63,885 nt of DNA from Bacillota bacterium (lineage in GTDB: Bacteria; Bacillota; Clostridia; Peptostreptococcales; Anaerovoracaceae), in contig JAFQHT010000073.1 of assembly GCA_017397825.1 (NCBI GenBank), positions 1 to 63,885 on the forward strand, in the 5' to 3' direction. The translations under genes were made by a program, and so were the position numbers. The number at the start of each line of letters is the position of its first letter. Position 1 is the stretch's first letter. Below are positions 1 to 9,382 of this stretch, piece by piece. The notes under the pieces were generated by a model. The model was not told where the DNA came from, searched no databases, and saw only the letters and a list, made by a program, of their open reading frames with translations.

Positions 1-140
1 AAGAGCCCCTTCAGGGGCGGCAAAAGCGGCAAAGGCATTAAGGCTTGAACAAAAGTGAAAGCCCGCGTCTTTAGGCGCGGGCCAGCATCCGGGGCTTATA
101 GCCCCAGAGCAAACCACCCGTTTTACGGGTGGTCATGATT
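1..140 (+). ncRNA. Multi-hairpin region, probable IS200/IS605-type right end / omega-RNA
   Basis: Four stems follow one another: 5-10/13-18, 61-67/76-82 (7 bp, GC only), 91-95/101-105 and 113-120/126-133 (8 bp), the last followed by TCATGATT. No reading frame covers the region. A GC-rich hairpin chain ending in a subterminal palindrome is the architecture of the right end of IS200/IS605/IS1341-type elements, where the guide (omega) RNA of TnpB is encoded. The matching tnpB would lie left of base 1 and cannot be seen. The identification is from remembered family resemblance, not from a covariance search. It could also be an unrelated structured RNA. Confidence 0.42.
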
Positions 141-181
141 GAAAAATAGCGGATTTAGGGGTGGCAATCCATGTTCTTTTA

Positions 182-190
182 TGATACAAT
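182..190 (+). promoter_or_regulatory. Extended -10 promoter of sstT
   Basis: TG-A-TACAAT at 182-190 lies about 55 bases before the sstT start. No convincing -35 is visible, so this is an extended -10 call only. Confidence 0.4.
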
Positions 191-244
191 GATGCTTGTG
201 CGTTTCAGATACGGATTATATAATTTTAATATCTTGGAGGAATT

Positions 245-1462
245 ATGTTAAAGAATTTACTTGGTGCATGGAACAAAATCAGCCTTGTTAAGCAGATTAT
301 CATCGGCCTGGCTATCGGTATCGTTCTTGCACTCATCGCTCCGCAGCAGCTTGGCGGAATCACAATTTTTGGTGACTTATTCGTAGGAGCATTAAAATCA
401 GTAGCTCCTATTCTGGTATTTTTCCTGGTTATGGCGGCAATTTCACAGCACGAATCAGGACAGAAGACTAATATGAAATCAATCATCGCATTATACCTTA
501 TAGGTACTTTATGTGCGGCTGTTCTTGCAGTAGTTGCAAGCTTTATTTTCCCGCTCGAACTTGTACTTGCAGACCCGTCAGCAGGTGATGTTGTTCCACC
601 GGAAGGAATTACAGAAGTTCTCAGAACTCTGCTTTTCAACGTAGTATCCAACCCTGTATCTGCTCTTATGAATGCAAACTACATCGGTATTCTTACATGG
701 GCAATCATTCTTGGTATTGCTATGAGACATGCTTCCGCAGTAACCAAAGAAATTCTTGGAGACATCTCCAATGCAGTTTCTCAGGCAATCAGATGGATCA
801 TCAGATTCGCACCTCTGGGCGTAATGGGTCTTGTTTTCAACTCCATTGCAACTACAGGTGTTGAAAGCCTTCTTGTATACGGTAAGCTCATTGTACTTTT
901 AGTAGGTGCAATGCTTGTTGATGCGCTTGTTATCAACCCTATTATTGTTTTTGCAAATACACGTCAGAATCCATATCCACTCGTTCTCAAGTGCCTTAAG
1001 GACAGCGGTATCACTGCTTTCTTCACAAGAAGCTCTGCTGCTAACATTCCTGTAAACATGAGACTCTGCGAAGAACTTGGACTGGATAAGGATACTTACT
1101 CCATTTCCATTCCTTTAGGTGCAACTGTAAACATGGGTGGTGCTGCAATTACAATATCAATCCTTACTCTTGCAGCAACAAATACTCTTGGTATTGAAGT
1201 TGATATCGCAAGTGCTGTGATTCTCTGCGTGCTTTCTGCAATCAGTGCATGTGGTGCTTCCGGCGTTGCAGGCGGTTCACTGCTGCTGATTCCGCTGGCT
1301 TGCTCACTGTTTGGTATTCCGAACGATGTTGCAATGCAGGTTGTAGGTGTAGGCTTCGTTGTAGGGGTTATTCAGGATTCCTGCGAAACTGCACTCAACT
1401 CTTCAACAGACGTACTTTTCACTGCAACTGCTGATATTGCGGCTAAAAGGAAGAAGAAATAA
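245..1462 (+). CDS. sstT: Serine/threonine:Na+ symporter SstT
   Basis: This 405-residue membrane protein belongs to the dicarboxylate/amino acid:cation symporter family and matches SstT in length and sequence style. SstT imports serine and threonine with sodium. Visible signs are the N-terminal [10 protein letters not shown] start followed by repeated hydrophobic segments, the re-entrant loop [12 protein letters not shown] (about residue 260) and the substrate/sodium signature N-M-G-G-A-A-I-T-I (about residue 295). A GGAGG ribosome site lies 6 bases before the ATG. It appears monocistronic, with its own promoter and a hairpin terminator downstream. Confidence 0.92.
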   Translation: MLKNLLGAWNKISLVKQIIIGLAIGIVLALIAPQQLGGITIFGDLFVGALKSVAPILVFFLVMAAISQHESGQKTNMKSIIALYLIGTLCAAVLAVVASFIFPLELVLADPSAGDVVPPEGITEVLRTLLFNVVSNPVSALMNANYIGILTWAIILGIAMRHASAVTKEILGDISNAVSQAIRWIIRFAPLGVMGLVFNSIATTGVESLLVYGKLIVLLVGAMLVDALVINPIIVFANTRQNPYPLVLKCLKDSGITAFFTRSSAANIPVNMRLCEELGLDKDTYSISIPLGATVNMGGAAITISILTLAATNTLGIEVDIASAVILCVLSAISACGASGVAGGSLLLIPLACSLFGIPNDVAMQVVGVGFVVGVIQDSCETALNSSTDVLFTATADIAAKRKKK

Positions 1463-1466
1463 ATAT

Positions 1467-1494
1467 TTGTTTAAATTGCAAAGTATGATATAAT
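1467..1494 (+). promoter_or_regulatory. Candidate promoter of the AttH-like gene
   Basis: TTGTTT (1467-1472), 16-base spacer, TATAAT (1489-1494) with an extended TG at 1486-1487. Transcription would begin at about 1501, inside the hairpin called as the sstT terminator. Confidence 0.4.
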
Positions 1495-1495
1495 A

Positions 1496-1528
1496 CCCTT
1501 GGAATCTTTGGTTTCAAGGGTTTTCTTT
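1496..1528 (+). terminator. Rho-independent terminator after sstT
   Basis: Stem CCCTTG (1496-1501) pairs with CAAGGG (1515-1520) and is followed by a T-rich tract. It ends sstT about 35 bases after its stop codon. Confidence 0.65.
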
Positions 1529-1557
1529 TATAAACTACAGCTGGAGGAAAAAAGATT

Positions 1558-2586
1558 ATGAGTGACAACAGAACAGTATTTGAACGTGAAAACATAGATC
1601 TGCCAAGAGGAATGCAGCCTTTTATAGATCCTTTTGAAGATCTGGGAGCAGTAGCGCGCAAGGGCAAAAATGGCTGGTTCTTCAACTTTCACGGAACATC
1701 TGAAAAAGGGGATGTAATTACATTTACATATAAAATATATGTACTTACAGTAATGGTAGGTATTAAACCTGTCGTTATGATAAACACTGTATTTTCAATT
1801 ACCAACGAAACTACAGGCTGGCATCAGTCCGAAGAAAAGTTCTATCCTGCAAAGAAGCGCGGCTCTGTAAACTTCGCAGAACTTGGGGTAGTTACAAACT
1901 ACGGTGAACTTAATGGTGATTATGATGAAATGCACCTTACAGAAATCCTTATTCCTTGGGCCAATATTGACCTGAAAATCAAGGGTTTCGGAAATATTCT
2001 CTACAACAGTTTTTCAGGCCAGACACGCATGGGAGACTCTGTTTTCAACCACTACTCTGTACCTGAAATGGAAACAACAGGCACAATCATTCTTGATGAA
2101 GAAGAACATCAGGTTGAAGGAAGCATCTGGTTTGAACGATATACAAGTGACTTCGGCAAAGGCAAAAATAAAAATATCGAAGACAATTATCACTGGCTTC
2201 AGGTAAACATGACTCTTGATGACAGTGTGGAAAAAATCTGCATTATATCTTCAGTCGACAACATAACAGGAAGAGAATATACATGGGCAACAATTCTCAA
2301 CGAAGACGGATCCAACATGGCTGTTACTGTGCATCCACTGATTGAAAATACCAGAGAATACTGGGAAAGCGAAGTAACTTCACAGAGATATCCTAAAACA
2401 ATGGTTGCAAAGATTCCTTGTCTTGACACAGAACTTGAAATTACAACTGCAGTAGATGAACAGGAAGTGGTTTCTGAAGCAAGAGAAGGCTGCAGATATG
2501 CAGGTTCAGGATATTTTAAAGGAACATATAAGGGAAAAGAAGTAACAGGTTTCTGTGCACTTGAAATGAATGGTATCTGGGAGTAA
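1558..2586 (+). CDS. AttH/CrtC-like lipocalin-fold protein
   Basis: A 342-residue protein without signal peptide or membrane segment. The central stretch H-Y-S-V-P-E-M-E-T-T-G-T-I ... V-E-G-S-I-W-F-E-R-Y (about residues 163-197) resembles the core of the AttH / carotenoid 1,2-hydratase (CrtC) superfamily, in which a tandem lipocalin-like barrel binds a hydrophobic ligand. Typical members keep a W-x-D-R/H at the second motif; here it reads W-F-E-R-Y. The substrate is unknown and no carotenoid genes are near. GGAGG precedes the ATG. The MATE exporter starts 18 bases downstream and may share the transcript. Confidence 0.5.
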   Translation: MSDNRTVFERENIDLPRGMQPFIDPFEDLGAVARKGKNGWFFNFHGTSEKGDVITFTYKIYVLTVMVGIKPVVMINTVFSITNETTGWHQSEEKFYPAKKRGSVNFAELGVVTNYGELNGDYDEMHLTEILIPWANIDLKIKGFGNILYNSFSGQTRMGDSVFNHYSVPEMETTGTIILDEEEHQVEGSIWFERYTSDFGKGKNKNIEDNYHWLQVNMTLDDSVEKICIISSVDNITGREYTWATILNEDGSNMAVTVHPLIENTREYWESEVTSQRYPKTMVAKIPCLDTELEITTAVDEQEVVSEAREGCRYAGSGYFKGTYKGKEVTGFCALEMNGIWE

Positions 2587-2604
2587 ACCTTAACCCTTAA
2601 AAAA

Positions 2605-4026
2605 ATGAAAGACGAAAAGCGCAAACCGGCAAAGAAAACTAAACATGAAATAGACATGGTCAACGGGCCGATTCTGAATAAGATGCTCCTGTTTGCATTG
2701 CCTGTAATGGCAGCGAGCATACTGCAGCTTTTATTCAACGCGGCAGACATTATTGTAGTGGGACGTTTTGCGGGTGATGATTCGCTGGCAGCGGTAGGTT
2801 CCACAACCTCACTGATTAACCTGATGGTAAATCTTTTTGTGGGTCTGTCCATCGGTGCCAATGTCCTTACTGCACGTTATTTCGGTGCACATAAAGGCAG
2901 AGAACTTAATGAAACATTACATACAGCCGTTGCTCTCAGCCTTATAAGCGGGCTGGTTCTGGCAGTAATCGGGATTGTTTTTGCAGAACCGATTCTGGTG
3001 ATGATGAAGTCTCCGGAGGATGTACTTAACCTTGCGGTGGTGTATCTGAGAATATATTTCATAGGTATGCCTGCAATGATGGTGTATAACTTCGGAAGCG
3101 CAATTTTAAGAGCGAGAGGAGATACGCAGCGGCCGCTGTATTTCCTTGCAATTTCAGGTGTTATCAATGTATTGCTGAATCTGTTTTTCGTTATAAAACT
3201 TGATATGAATGTGGCAGGGGTTGCCTCTGCGACCACAATTTCACAGGTTATTTCTGCTGGTATGATTGTTACATGCCTGTTCAGAGAAGAAGGCGATTTC
3301 AGACTGGATATCAGAAAGCTCAGGATTCACAAGCAGAGACTGCTTGGCATAATGCAGGTGGGTCTGCCGGCTGGTTTTCAGGGTGTGCTCTTTTCACTCT
3401 CAAATGTGCTTATCCAGTCAGCAATCAATACCTTCGGAGATACTGTAATTGCAGGCAATTCAGCAGCATCCAACCTTGAGGGCTTTGTATATTTTGCCAT
3501 GAATGCCTTTTATCAGGCGGCGATTTCATTTACCAGCCAGAATATGGGTGCAGGTAAATTCGAAAGAATCACCCCTATCATGAAACGTTCTATGATCTGC
3601 GTTCTGGTAACGGGCCTGGTTCTTGGAATTGCGGGATATATAGCAAGCCCGCTCCTTCTTGGAATTTATTCAACAAGCTCTGCAGTAATTGCTGCAGGTA
3701 CAGTAAGAATGGCTTTTGTATGTGCACCATATGTCCTTTGCGGAATGATGGAAGTAATGGTGGGAATGCTCAGAGGTCTTGGATATTCCATCGCACCTAT
3801 GATTGTTTCGCTGGTGGGGGCATGCCTTTCAAGAATTGTGTGGGTAACCATATTGTTTGAAGTCATGGCATCACCACCGATTCAGCTTGTCTACGTTTCC
3901 TATCCGGTTACATGGGCACTGACTCTTATGGTTCATATATTCTGTTATGTGTGGATTATGGAGCATAAAATCAAGCCTATGATGGAAGCAAAAAAGCAGA
4001 GGGAGCTTGAGAACGCAGAAAAATAA
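2605..4026 (+). CDS. MATE family multidrug/metabolite exporter
   Basis: This 473-residue protein has about 12 membrane segments in two repeated halves and belongs to the multi-antimicrobial extrusion family (Na+- or H+-coupled export of cations or metabolites). The opening M-V-N-G-P-I-L-N-K-M-L-L-F-A-L-P-V-M and the A-x-x-x-V-G loop near residue 70 are typical of the DinF/NorM-like clostridial branch. The cytoplasmic N-terminus is Lys-rich. The ATG at 2605 lacks a clear ribosome site; the ATG in front of the V-N-G-P motif at about 2656 is an alternative start. Substrate not predictable. Confidence 0.88.
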   Translation: MKDEKRKPAKKTKHEIDMVNGPILNKMLLFALPVMAASILQLLFNAADIIVVGRFAGDDSLAAVGSTTSLINLMVNLFVGLSIGANVLTARYFGAHKGRELNETLHTAVALSLISGLVLAVIGIVFAEPILVMMKSPEDVLNLAVVYLRIYFIGMPAMMVYNFGSAILRARGDTQRPLYFLAISGVINVLLNLFFVIKLDMNVAGVASATTISQVISAGMIVTCLFREEGDFRLDIRKLRIHKQRLLGIMQVGLPAGFQGVLFSLSNVLIQSAINTFGDTVIAGNSAASNLEGFVYFAMNAFYQAAISFTSQNMGAGKFERITPIMKRSMICVLVTGLVLGIAGYIASPLLLGIYSTSSAVIAAGTVRMAFVCAPYVLCGMMEVMVGMLRGLGYSIAPMIVSLVGACLSRIVWVTILFEVMASPPIQLVYVSYPVTWALTLMVHIFCYVWIMEHKIKPMMEAKKQRELENAEK

Positions 4027-4099
4027 TATGCATGTTACACTGAAAAATTTAATAAGGTAGAAGCAGCAGATATTCAGCGATTTGAAAAGGAGCGGAATT

Positions 4100-5092
4100 A
4101 TGGAGAAAATAAAAATAGGAATTCTCGGCTACGGAAACCTGGGAAAAGGTGTGGAATGTGCAGTTAAACAAAACGAAGATATGGAGCTTGCGGCTGTTTT
4201 TACCCGCAGGAATCCGCAGACAGTAAAAATACTGACAAGCAATGTACCGGTCTTTTCGGCTGACGTCCTTGACGACGGCATGAAAAGGCCGGTTTTTGAT
4301 GTGCTTATTGCATGTGGCGGCAGCGCTGCGGATCTTCCGCAGCAGACTCCACGGTATGCAGAGTATTATAATATAGTGGACAGTTATGACAATCATAACA
4401 AAGCGGCGGAACATTTCGTGCGTGTGGACAGGGCAGCACGTCTGGGAAAAAAACTGGCGGTAATCTGCGCAGGCTGGGATCCGGGGATTTTTTCTCTCAG
4501 CAGAGTGATAGCGGCGGCAGCCTTTCCTCAGGGCGAAAATTATACTTTCTGGGGCAGCGGCGTGAGTCAGGGACATTCTGATGCGGTGAGAAAGATTGAA
4601 GGAGTAAAAGATGCACGTCAGTACACAATTCCTGCAGATGAGGCTGTAAGAATGGTAAGAGGTGGCCACATGCCAGTGCTGGAGGCGGGGCAGAAACATG
4701 TCAGAGAGTGCTTTGTGGTTGCAGAAGAGGGGGCAGACTACGAAAAAATAAGGAACGAGATTGTGAATATGCCGGATTATTTCCAGGGATACACCACAGC
4801 GGTACATTTTATAAGTGAAGAGGAAATGAAGGAAAAACACAGCACACTTCATCATGCGGGAATGATGATACGCCCGGCCAGAACAGGCTGGGAAAACAGC
4901 AGCAATGCGCTTTATGAGCTGCGCCTGCGCATGGACTCAAACCCTGAATTCTGTGGCTGCATAATGTGTGCCTATGCACGGGCAGCCTTCAGATTAAATA
5001 GTGAAGGACACTCAGGCTGCCGGACAGTATTCGATATCCCTGCCGGCAAAACCTTTTATGGAAGCCGCAGGGAGCTTTTCGGAATGCTTTAA
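4100..5092 (+). CDS. ddh: meso-Diaminopimelate D-dehydrogenase
   Basis: Ddh reductively aminates tetrahydrodipicolinate to meso-diaminopimelate with NADPH and ammonia in one step, feeding lysine and peptidoglycan synthesis. The N-terminus K-I-G-I-L-G-Y-G-N-L-G-K-G-V-E is the family's dinucleotide-binding motif, and C-A-G-W-D-P-G-I-F-S and G-S-G-V-S-Q-G-H-S-D-A are diagnostic. Length (330 aa) is normal. The ATG at 4100 is chosen because AGGAG lies 8 bases upstream; an in-frame TTG at 4082 would overlap that site. It appears to stand alone between the MATE gene and the RidA promoter. Confidence 0.93.
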   Translation: MEKIKIGILGYGNLGKGVECAVKQNEDMELAAVFTRRNPQTVKILTSNVPVFSADVLDDGMKRPVFDVLIACGGSAADLPQQTPRYAEYYNIVDSYDNHNKAAEHFVRVDRAARLGKKLAVICAGWDPGIFSLSRVIAAAAFPQGENYTFWGSGVSQGHSDAVRKIEGVKDARQYTIPADEAVRMVRGGHMPVLEAGQKHVRECFVVAEEGADYEKIRNEIVNMPDYFQGYTTAVHFISEEEMKEKHSTLHHAGMMIRPARTGWENSSNALYELRLRMDSNPEFCGCIMCAYARAAFRLNSEGHSGCRTVFDIPAGKTFYGSRRELFGML

Positions 5093-5116
5093 TAATGTAA
5101 TAGATAAAAATCAGTG

Positions 5117-5144
5117 TTGCAAAATTCTCTGTTCGTGGTATACT
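5117..5144 (+). promoter_or_regulatory. Sigma-A promoter of ridA
   Basis: TTGCAA (5117-5122), 16-base spacer, TATACT (5139-5144) with an extended TG at 5136-5137. It sits 34 bases before the RidA start. Confidence 0.7.
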
Positions 5145-5177
5145 ATCATCAATTAAAACAAACAGGAGGAATTATCA

Positions 5178-5555
5178 ATGAGAAAAATCGTAGCAACACC
5201 TAAGGCACCTGCAGCAGTAGGTCCTTATGCACAGGCAAATATATTCGGCAACATGGTTTATACTTCCGGTCAGCTGGGACTTATTCCTGAAACCGGTGCT
5301 CTGCCGGAAGGTATTGAAGCCCAGACAAGACAGGCTCTTGATAACTTAAAAGCAGTTTTAGAAGAAGCAGGCAGCGGAATGGATAAAGTACTCAAGACTA
5401 CTTGTTTCCTCGCTGATATGAGCGATTTTGCCGTTGTAAACGGTATCTACGCAGAATACCTTGGCGGCGACCAGCTTCCTTCCAGATCTGCAGTTGAAGT
5501 TGCAGCACTTCCAAAGGGCGGACTTTTTGAAATCGAAGCAATCGCATACATCTGA
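5178..5555 (+). CDS. ridA: RidA family enamine/imine deaminase
   Basis: A 125-residue YjgF/YER057c/UK114 protein. RidA trimers hydrolyse reactive enamine/imine intermediates released by PLP-dependent threonine/serine dehydratases. Family marks are T-P-K-A-P-A-A-V-G-P-Y-A-Q-A near the start, Y-T-S-G-Q-L-G, and the C-terminal P-S-R-S-A-V-E-V-A-A-L-P-K-G containing the carboxylate-binding Arg and the catalytic-pocket Glu in I-E-A-I-A. AGGAGGAATT precedes the ATG. The AIM24-like gene follows 33 bases later. Confidence 0.93.
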   Translation: MRKIVATPKAPAAVGPYAQANIFGNMVYTSGQLGLIPETGALPEGIEAQTRQALDNLKAVLEEAGSGMDKVLKTTCFLADMSDFAVVNGIYAEYLGGDQLPSRSAVEVAALPKGGLFEIEAIAYI

Positions 5556-5588
5556 TAATTTGCATGAAACGAAAGGGGGAAGAGACTT

Positions 5589-6275
5589 ATGAAGTATACT
5601 TTAATGGGAGAACCGCTTCCGGTTGTAATCTGCGACGTTGAGCCGGGTGAAACCCTTATTACTGAAGGGGGCGCAATGAGCTGGATGAGTCCAAACATGA
5701 AGATGGAAACTACCAGCGGCGGCGGTATCGGCAAAATGCTCGGCAGAATGTTTGCGGGAGATTCATTGTTTTTAAACCGTTACACAGCCCAGTACGGCCC
5801 GGGACAGATCGCTTTTGCATCATCTTTTCCTGGCTCTATCAAAGCAGTCCAGATTGAACCGGGCAAGGAAATTATCGCGCAGAAAAGTGCTTTCCTGGCG
5901 GCTGAAGAAGGAGTAGATCTTTCAGTATTTTTCCAGAAAAAGATGGGCGCAGGACTTTTCGGCGGTGAAGGTTTTATAATGCAGAAACTTTCCGGAAAGG
6001 GAACTGCCTTTATTGAAATCGACGGTTACACAGTGGAATATGTGCTCCGTGCAGGGGAATCAATTATAGTGGATACAGGTTATCTGGCGATGATGGACGG
6101 AACCTGTTCAATTGATATCATGCCTGTACAGGGCGGCGCAAAGAACATGCTTTTCGGCGGTGAAGGCCTCTTCCATACAGTGGTGCAGGGCCCCGGAAAA
6201 GTTGTTCTTCAGACCATGCCTGCAAGCAAGGTGGCCGGTGCAATAATTCCGTACATACCAGTAAGCAGAGATTAA
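5589..6275 (+). CDS. AIM24/TIGR00266 family protein
   Basis: A 228-residue soluble protein of the AIM24 family, built from tryptophan-RNA-binding-attenuator-like beta layers; its biochemical role in bacteria is not known. Visible family features are G-G-A-M-S-W-M-S-P-N-M-K-M-E-T near residue 26, the Gly-rich G-G-G-I-G-K-M-L-G-R-M-F-A-G-D-S-L-F, and the repeat F-G-G-E-G-F/L. GGGGGA precedes the ATG. It is probably cotranscribed with ridA and ends at the terminator at 6283. Confidence 0.8.
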   Translation: MKYTLMGEPLPVVICDVEPGETLITEGGAMSWMSPNMKMETTSGGGIGKMLGRMFAGDSLFLNRYTAQYGPGQIAFASSFPGSIKAVQIEPGKEIIAQKSAFLAAEEGVDLSVFFQKKMGAGLFGGEGFIMQKLSGKGTAFIEIDGYTVEYVLRAGESIIVDTGYLAMMDGTCSIDIMPVQGGAKNMLFGGEGLFHTVVQGPGKVVLQTMPASKVAGAIIPYIPVSRD

Positions 6276-6282
6276 AAGAAAT

Positions 6283-6307
6283 GGCTCCGCATATGCGGAG
6301 CTTTTTT
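6283..6307 (+). terminator. Rho-independent terminator
   Basis: GGCTCCGC (6283-6290), ATAT loop, GCGGAGC (6295-6301) followed by six T. It separates the ridA unit from the pyrH operon. Confidence 0.88.
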
Positions 6308-6382
6308 ATGTTCAGATGATGAAAATTTTCTTATAAAAAGGAAAAAAATATAATAAACAACTTCCTCTTGCAGGGGTAAATG

Positions 6383-6391
6383 TGGTATACT
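6383..6391 (+). promoter_or_regulatory. Extended -10 promoter of the pyrH-polC operon
   Basis: TG-G-TATACT at 6383-6391, 50 bases before pyrH, with only a poor -35 upstream. Confidence 0.55.
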
Positions 6392-6402
6392 ATATCCAAT
6401 GA

Positions 6403-7146
<744 letters not shown>

Positions 7147-7164
7147 ATATCGGAGGAATTTTAC

Positions 7165-7719
7165 ATGGAAGCTATTAAAAAGAACCTTGAAGAAAGAAGT
7201 AAAAAAACTATTTCCGTTTTAAAGGAAGATTTAAACACTGTAAGAGCAGGCAGAGCAAACCCTGCATTACTTGACAAGATCATGGTGGAATATTACGGCA
7301 GCCCTACACCGCTGAAGAACCTTTCAAATATTTCAGTTCCTGATCCAAGAACTCTTTTAATCACACCTTTCGATCCTAAGTCAATCCATGACATCGAAAA
7401 GGCAATCAATATTGCCAATATCGGTATCAACCCAACTAACGACGGCAAGTGTGTGAGACTTGTAATTCCTCAGGTTACTGAAGAAAGAAGAAAAGAACTT
7501 ACAAAGACTGTAAAGAAGATGGGCGAAGACAGCAAGGTTGCTATCAGAAACCTGAGAAGAGATGCCAACGACCACCTGAAGAAGCTGGAAAAAGACCACG
7601 AAATCACTGAAGACGATCTCAAGAAAGCTCTTGATGACATTCAGAAAGCAACTGAAAAGACAATCAAGGAAATCGATGATATCGTTGCTGCAAAAGACAA
7701 GGAAATCATGGAAGTTTAA
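7165..7719 (+). CDS. frr: Ribosome recycling factor
   Basis: RRF, with EF-G, splits the post-termination ribosome into subunits. It is 184 residues, of standard length. V-R-A-G-R-A-N-P-A-L-L-D and P-L-K-N-L-S-N-I-S-V-P-D-P-R-T lie in the hinge and domain II; the long charged C-terminal helices (E-R-R-K-E-L-T-K and R-R-D-A-N-D-H-L-K-K-L) form the three-helix bundle. GGAGGAATT precedes the ATG. Confidence 0.97.
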   Translation: MEAIKKNLEERSKKTISVLKEDLNTVRAGRANPALLDKIMVEYYGSPTPLKNLSNISVPDPRTLLITPFDPKSIHDIEKAINIANIGINPTNDGKCVRLVIPQVTEERRKELTKTVKKMGEDSKVAIRNLRRDANDHLKKLEKDHEITEDDLKKALDDIQKATEKTIKEIDDIVAAKDKEIMEV

Positions 7720-7755
7720 TCCTGCCGGTATTCCTGTAATAAGACTTTTAAATGT

Positions 7756-7777
7756 GGCTGCTGCCTTGCCGGCAGCC
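7756..7777 (+). terminator. Hairpin between frr and uppS
   Basis: GGCTGC (7756-7761) pairs with GCAGCC (7772-7777) and extends outward with TG/CA. The following tract is T-rich but interrupted, so it may be a partial terminator or an RNA-processing hairpin separating pyrH-frr from the lipid/isoprenoid genes. Confidence 0.45.
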
Positions 7778-7822
7778 GCATTATTTAATTTTTTACCTTT
7801 CTGAAAGGAAAGAGGAGAATTT

Positions 7823-8548
7823 ATGAGTGAAGCAAAAAAAATGCCTCATCATGTGGCCATCATTATGGACGGCAACGGCCGCTGGGCAGAAAAAAACAAG
7901 GTTTCAAGGGTAACAGGCCATAATCAGGGCATGCTGGCCATGAAAGAAATAATAAAAAAAGCCGATGTTATGGGCATCAGATACCTGACAGTTTACGCGT
8001 TTTCCACAGAAAACTGGAAACGTTCCCAGGAGGAAGTGGGCGGAATTTTCAGCCTGCTTGTCAAGTTTGTAGGAAGTGAACTGGCAGAGCTGAGCGCCAA
8101 CAATGTGCGTGTGCATATTCTGGGTGACTACACCGACAGAGTGCCTCAGACGGCGGTTGCAAGCATCGAAAAAGCACTGGAGACCACCAGGGAAAATGAT
8201 GGCCTGCAGTTTAACATAGCGCTCAATTACGGCAGCAGGGCAGAGATTGTCCGCGCCGTTAAAAAAATTGCCGAGCAGGTGAAGGAGGGAAATCTTGCGC
8301 CTGATGAAATCGGTGATGACCTTATCAGCGCAAACCTTTATACCGGCGATGAAAACGGAAACATTCCTGACCCTGATCTGATTATCAGAACCAGCGGTGA
8401 AGAAAGGCTTTCCAACTTCCTGCTCTGGCAGGCGGCATACAGCGAGTTTGCCTTTACAGATTCCCTGTGGCCTGATTTCACACCGGAAGAATTTGAGACA
8501 ATTGTGACAGAATTTTGTTCAAGAAGCCGGAGATTCGGCGGACGCTAG
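7823..8548 (+). CDS. uppS: Undecaprenyl diphosphate synthase (cis-prenyltransferase)
   Basis: UppS condenses eight isopentenyl diphosphates onto farnesyl diphosphate, making the C55 carrier lipid of peptidoglycan. At 241 residues it is of standard length. Motifs: I-I-M-D-G-N-G-R-W-A with the catalytic Asp, T-V-Y-A-F-S-T-E-N-W-K-R, L-N-Y-G-S-R-A-E-I, and P-D-L-I-I-R-T-S-G-E-E-R-L-S-N-F-L-L-W-Q. AGAGGAG precedes the ATG. cdsA follows 22 bases later. Confidence 0.97.
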   Translation: MSEAKKMPHHVAIIMDGNGRWAEKNKVSRVTGHNQGMLAMKEIIKKADVMGIRYLTVYAFSTENWKRSQEEVGGIFSLLVKFVGSELAELSANNVRVHILGDYTDRVPQTAVASIEKALETTRENDGLQFNIALNYGSRAEIVRAVKKIAEQVKEGNLAPDEIGDDLISANLYTGDENGNIPDPDLIIRTSGEERLSNFLLWQAAYSEFAFTDSLWPDFTPEEFETIVTEFCSRSRRFGGR

Positions 8549-8570
8549 TTTAAAAGGAGAGTATTGAGAG

Positions 8571-9371
8571 ATGAAAACAAGAGTTATTTCCGGACTGGTT
8601 ATGGCACCTTTGCTGGTGCTGGTGTACCTGGGCGGATACTGGATTATGGGAGCAGCCTTTGTGGTTGGAATTATGGGATTCCATGAGTTCTGTAAAGGGT
8701 TTGAAGCATCAGGTGCGAAGCCTTGCAGAACCATAGGATATGCAGCTGCAGTATTGCTGTACGTGCTTCACCTGATTATGCCGGAAGGACAGCAATACCT
8801 GTCTGTAATGATGTGGGCAGCACTGGTTGTTATTGCCTCCATGGTTTACGGATTCAATGTGGAAGAAAGAAAGCTGGAAGACATGACATCAACTCTGATG
8901 GGCATTATGTACACAGTCTTCCTTTCATACCATATAGTACTTATCGACGAACAGTTCGGAGCAGCAATCTGGCTGGTATTCCTCACTGCTTTCGGTACCG
9001 ACATTATGGCCTACTTCACAGGTATGGCTATCGGCAAGCACAGACTGTGTCCGAAACTGAGCCCTAAAAAGAGTGTGGAAGGCGCAGTGGGCGGCGTGGC
9101 AGGAAGCATGATTCTGTGTGGTATTTTCGGAGCGCTGCTTATGAAAGAGCAGATGGTAATGTGCCTTGTAATCGGCTTCTTCGGAAGCATTGTGGCGCAG
9201 CTTGGAGATCTTTCTGCATCAGCATTCAAACGTCAGATGGGCATTAAGGATTACGGTAATCTGATTCCGGGACACGGGGGAATTCTGGACAGATTCGACA
9301 GCGTTATGTTCACAGGACCTGCGGTTTACTACTGCGCGGTACTTATGGATGCATATACTTTCATTCAGTAA
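8571..9371 (+). CDS. cdsA: Phosphatidate cytidylyltransferase
   Basis: CdsA makes CDP-diacylglycerol from phosphatidate and CTP at the membrane. The 266-residue protein has about seven to eight membrane segments, and its C-terminal part carries the signature S-A-S-A-F-K-R-Q-M-G-I-K-D-Y-G and P-G-H-G-G-I-L-D-R-F-D-S with the metal-binding Asp residues. AAAAGGAGAG precedes the start. It lies between uppS and dxr with short gaps. Confidence 0.96.
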   Translation: MKTRVISGLVMAPLLVLVYLGGYWIMGAAFVVGIMGFHEFCKGFEASGAKPCRTIGYAAAVLLYVLHLIMPEGQQYLSVMMWAALVVIASMVYGFNVEERKLEDMTSTLMGIMYTVFLSYHIVLIDEQFGAAIWLVFLTAFGTDIMAYFTGMAIGKHRLCPKLSPKKSVEGAVGGVAGSMILCGIFGALLMKEQMVMCLVIGFFGSIVAQLGDLSASAFKRQMGIKDYGNLIPGHGGILDRFDSVMFTGPAVYYCAVLMDAYTFIQ

Positions 9372-9382
9372 AGGAAAATAAT

